6,506 nt of DNA from the NCBI GenBank assembly GCA_017609795.1, contig JAFCDH010000044.1:1-6506 (forward strand), written 5' to 3'. The stretch is from Candidatus Pacearchaeota archaeon (GTDB lineage Archaea > Nanobdellota > Nanobdellia > Pacearchaeales > GW2011-AR1). This document shows, in pieces, positions 4,354 through 6,506 of the stretch (the stretch's first letter is position 1; each line of letters begins with the position of its first letter). A program made the position numbers and the translations under genes. The notes beneath the pieces are model-generated. The model was given only the letters and a program-made list of their open reading frames with translations. It was not told the DNA's origin and searched no databases.

Positions 4354-6506
4354 TTATTTTATTTCATCATCCAAATTTTCCCATTCAGAATAATTTTGAT
4401 CCCATTTGTAAGTTTTGTTTTTGTTAATCTTCCAAATTCCAGAAACATTAGCAACAATTCCTCCAACAATATTTTTGTGTTTAGATTTTTTAATCCACTC
4501 CTGTAATGCCTCTGCCTTAAGTTTTGTATCATTATCTTTTGCAGTTAATCCTTTTTTAGTATCCAAAATAAGAATTTTTCCATCTTTAAGTTTAACAATC
4601 CAATCAGGATAGAAGAGAGATTCTTTATTTTGTTCTTCATCAAAATATTTTACTGCGAAGTTTTCGCTTCCAGAATCTCCATTTTTATACCACCAACTAA
4701 CAGGAGCTTTTTGTTCTAAATATCTGATAAATGTAATCTCATTTTCTTTACCCCTATATGACTTTAGTAAATAAAAGGGATGCATTGCATTTTTAGAAAG
4801 TTTGATAATTTTTCCAGAATCTAATGTTGTTTGTTTTAAGGTGGATATTTCTTCATAATCTTCAGTGAAAAATAAAATTTCTCTTGGAATTTCTAATTTT
4901 ATCTTCTTTTCTTTTTTAGTTTCCTTTTCTTTAACTTCTCTTGTTCTTATAGGTTTATGTTCTTCCAACGCTTGTGAAATAACTCTTTTCAAAACACTAT
5001 CATCTTTCAGTAAATCTTTTACTATAATTCTATAATATTCTTCTCTTTTTGGAGTTATTCTTTTTTGGAACCAAACATTGAGAGCTGTTTTTAATCTTCC
5101 CCAAGATCTTTCAGGAGCAAATTTTTTGTTTTCTTCTTCTTGATGAGCAATAATATTGAAACATAAAAGATTATATGTTCTTTCCAAATCATTTCTTGAA
5201 ATGTCTTTTTCTAAATCTTCACCTTTTTCTTTTATTTCTTTTACAAAATTATCATAGTCTTCTATTTCGGCATCTACTATTAATTTATTTTGGATTCTCG
5301 GTTTCCCTGTTTCAATTCCTTTTTCCTTTATTTTCTTTAAATTATCTCCAATAAATCCTTCTTTTGTTCCAACAAACTTGTCGGCAACTTTTTCAAATGT
5401 AAATTGAAAATTCATGCCTAAATCATTATAATCAATTCTGCTTAAATGAGTAGATTCTAATATAATTGGTTTGATTTCTTCTTTTCTTTTGCTCTGATAA
5501 ATGAAGGCTTTATTTTTCCCCTGTTTATTATCTGGCAATTGTATCTGATTTCTTGCGTAGTTTGTATAAAGATAACTTATATTTAATTCAGGGATTTCAT
5601 AATGTTTAGCTTCAGGCATTCTTAAAATTCTTCCTACTGTTTGAGTGTGGAATGTTGGATTCTTTATTTCTCTAAACATCACTAAAATATGTGCTCTTGG
5701 ACAATCCCATCCAGTAGCCGCTGCCTGCTTAAAAATTAAAAAGCTTATATCTGAATCGTCTTTTTCAACTTCTTCTAAATTCTCTTTTTTTTCAGAAAGC
5801 CATACTGCTATCTCATGGCCCTTAATTCCTTTGTTTCTTAGAAATTCTTTAACAATCTCTTCTTTAGATTTATCAAGAGTTTCTTTTCTTGCTCTATCAT
5901 CATTAGGCAATTGAATTAAAACAAGTGGATTAATATTTTCTACTCCAATTTTTTTGTAATATTTCTTTAATTCTTCTCTTTTATTATAAGCTAATTCCAA
6001 AAGAAGGTTATCTTGGTCTATTTCTTTTTTTGAAACTTTATCCAAATCTTCTTTGGTTTGAGTTACAATTTTCTCTTTGATCAATCCTGCTTCAACAACT
6101 TCTTCTCTTTCAATCTCAACAAAACCAGCTCTATGATGCTCTACATCTGAAAATGAAGGTTCCTTTTTTGGTGTTGCTGTAACTTTAATAATAATTCTTG
6201 GATCGATCAAGTCAATAACTTCTGCGGCTAATTCTGTGCTTGTCTGTGTATGGGCTTCATCAACAATTAAGATTAATTCCCTACCCTCTTTTTGCGTTCT
6301 TATAATAAATTCATCAAAAACACCTTTATCAAATTCTGTTTTTTCTGTTTCTCTTCTTAATTTCCTTCCCTCTTTTGTAGAAGCTTTGACTTTTTGCCAA
6401 TTGATAAAGAATACATTGTTCTTTTCTAATTTTTTTCTGTTTAAATCATTTAAATCTAAAAGATTTACTTCTCCAGAGCCATCATAATAATCATAAAGCT
6501 TATTTT
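4354..6506 (-). CDS. res: Type III restriction enzyme Res subunit (helicase-nuclease), 5' end beyond the right edge
   Basis: The frame is open from the right edge to a TAA at 4354-4356, about 716 codons, so any start near 6210 is internal. Superfamily 2 helicase motifs seen are: FFINWQKV (the Res-type Ia/Ib region), DEAH box VDEAHT (6250-6261), TATP motif III (6169-6180), ATGWDCPRA and QTVGRILRMPE (motifs V and VI, about 165-200 residues after position 6210). Walker A lies outside the window. Near the C-terminus YPDWIV...ILILDTKKG gives the PD-(D/E)XK site, with P-D at about 4603-4608 and D-x-K at 4555-4563. In type III systems Res translocates or switches on ATP hydrolysis and cuts DNA after Mod recognises an unmethylated site. 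The motifs seen are intact and no frameshift is visible. The Mod gene, if any, would lie upstream, to the right of the window. Followed by the membrane-protein gene after one base. Confidence 0.88.
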   Translation of the reverse strand, partial: NKLYDYYDGSGEVNLLDLNDLNRKKLEKNNVFFINWQKVKASTKEGRKLRRETEKTEFDKGVFDEFIIRTQKEGRELILIVDEAHTQTSTELAAEVIDLIDPRIIIKVTATPKKEPSFSDVEHHRAGFVEIEREEVVEAGLIKEKIVTQTKEDLDKVSKKEIDQDNLLLELAYNKREELKKYYKKIGVENINPLVLIQLPNDDRARKETLDKSKEEIVKEFLRNKGIKGHEIAVWLSEKKENLEEVEKDDSDISFLIFKQAAATGWDCPRAHILVMFREIKNPTFHTQTVGRILRMPEAKHYEIPELNISYLYTNYARNQIQLPDNKQGKNKAFIYQSKRKEEIKPIILESTHLSRIDYNDLGMNFQFTFEKVADKFVGTKEGFIGDNLKKIKEKGIETGKPRIQNKLIVDAEIEDYDNFVKEIKEKGEDLEKDISRNDLERTYNLLCFNIIAHQEEENKKFAPERSWGRLKTALNVWFQKRITPKREEYYRIIVKDLLKDDSVLKRVISQALEEHKPIRTREVKEKETKKEKKIKLEIPREILFFTEDYEEISTLKQTTLDSGKIIKLSKNAMHPFYLLKSYRGKENEITFIRYLEQKAPVSWWYKNGDSGSENFAVKYFDEEQNKESLFYPDWIVKLKDGKILILDTKKGLTAKDNDTKLKAEALQEWIKKSKHKNIVGGIVANVSGIWKINKNKTYKWDQNYSEWENLDDEIK

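Noticed and set aside
3976..4506. Plus-strand open frame of 176 codons with hydrophobic stretches
   Set aside because: It is antisense to the membrane protein and the Res 3' end. Its hydrophobicity comes from reading the complement of lysine/glutamate-rich coding DNA (TTT/TTC codons).
5645..5914. Plus-strand open frame of 89 codons over the Res helicase motifs
   Set aside because: The minus frame carries conserved helicase motifs V and VI here, so the plus frame is a shadow. The same holds for the plus frames at 4415-4612 and 6236-6487.
1..6506. CRISPR array, tRNA, rRNA or insertion sequence
   Set aside because: No regularly spaced direct repeats, cloverleaf-like GC-rich segments, transposase motifs or terminal inverted repeats were seen. 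The CARF gene alone is not evidence for a CRISPR locus here.

Overview
This is an AT-rich archaeal chromosome fragment. Three things point to Archaea. First, the left edge carries the start of a ribosomal protein S10 gene whose first residues (MQKARI...) are the archaeal form. Second, three first-in-transcript genes have a TTTATAAA-type TATA box centred 25 to 28 nt before the start codon, which implies leaderless or nearly leaderless mRNAs. Third, internal operon genes instead carry Shine-Dalgarno sites matching the archaeal 16S tail (GGAGGTGA). The base composition, compactness and gene types would suit a DPANN-type lineage, but that is a guess.

Layout. At 1-64 (-) is the 5' end of rps10. 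At 188-1639 (+) is a two-nuclease protein, with an N-terminal RecB/Cas4-like PD-(D/E)XK domain and a C-terminal DUF2779 DEDD-exonuclease-like domain. At 1636-3156 (-) is a three-gene operon transcribed in the order: TGT/DpdA-like transglycosylase-fold protein, TIR-domain protein of the DUF1863/ThsB-like type, and a 56-residue coiled-coil protein. Divergent from it, at 3293-3898 (+), is a CARF plus winged-HTH regulator of the Csa3 type. Between the two promoters lies a 20-bp dyad, TTTACA-N8-TGTAAA, that could be the regulator's operator. At 3891-6506 (-) is a second operon: a type III restriction Res subunit (helicase plus PD-(D/E)XK nuclease), cut by the right edge of the window, followed after a single base by a small three-TM membrane protein resembling the RipA/8xMP family. 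No gene-free stretch exceeds about 140 bp.

How the genes may work together (inference). The region reads as an antiviral or mobile-element defence island beside a ribosomal protein gene. The novel part is the TGT-like/TIR/coiled-coil operon with a divergent CARF-HTH gene. Two enzymes that act on N-glycosidic bonds (a base-exchanging TGT fold and a candidate NAD-processing TIR) are encoded with a 61-bp overlap, next to a sensor of the class that binds cyclic nucleotides. No CRISPR array, cas effector genes, tRNA or insertion sequence was seen in the window.
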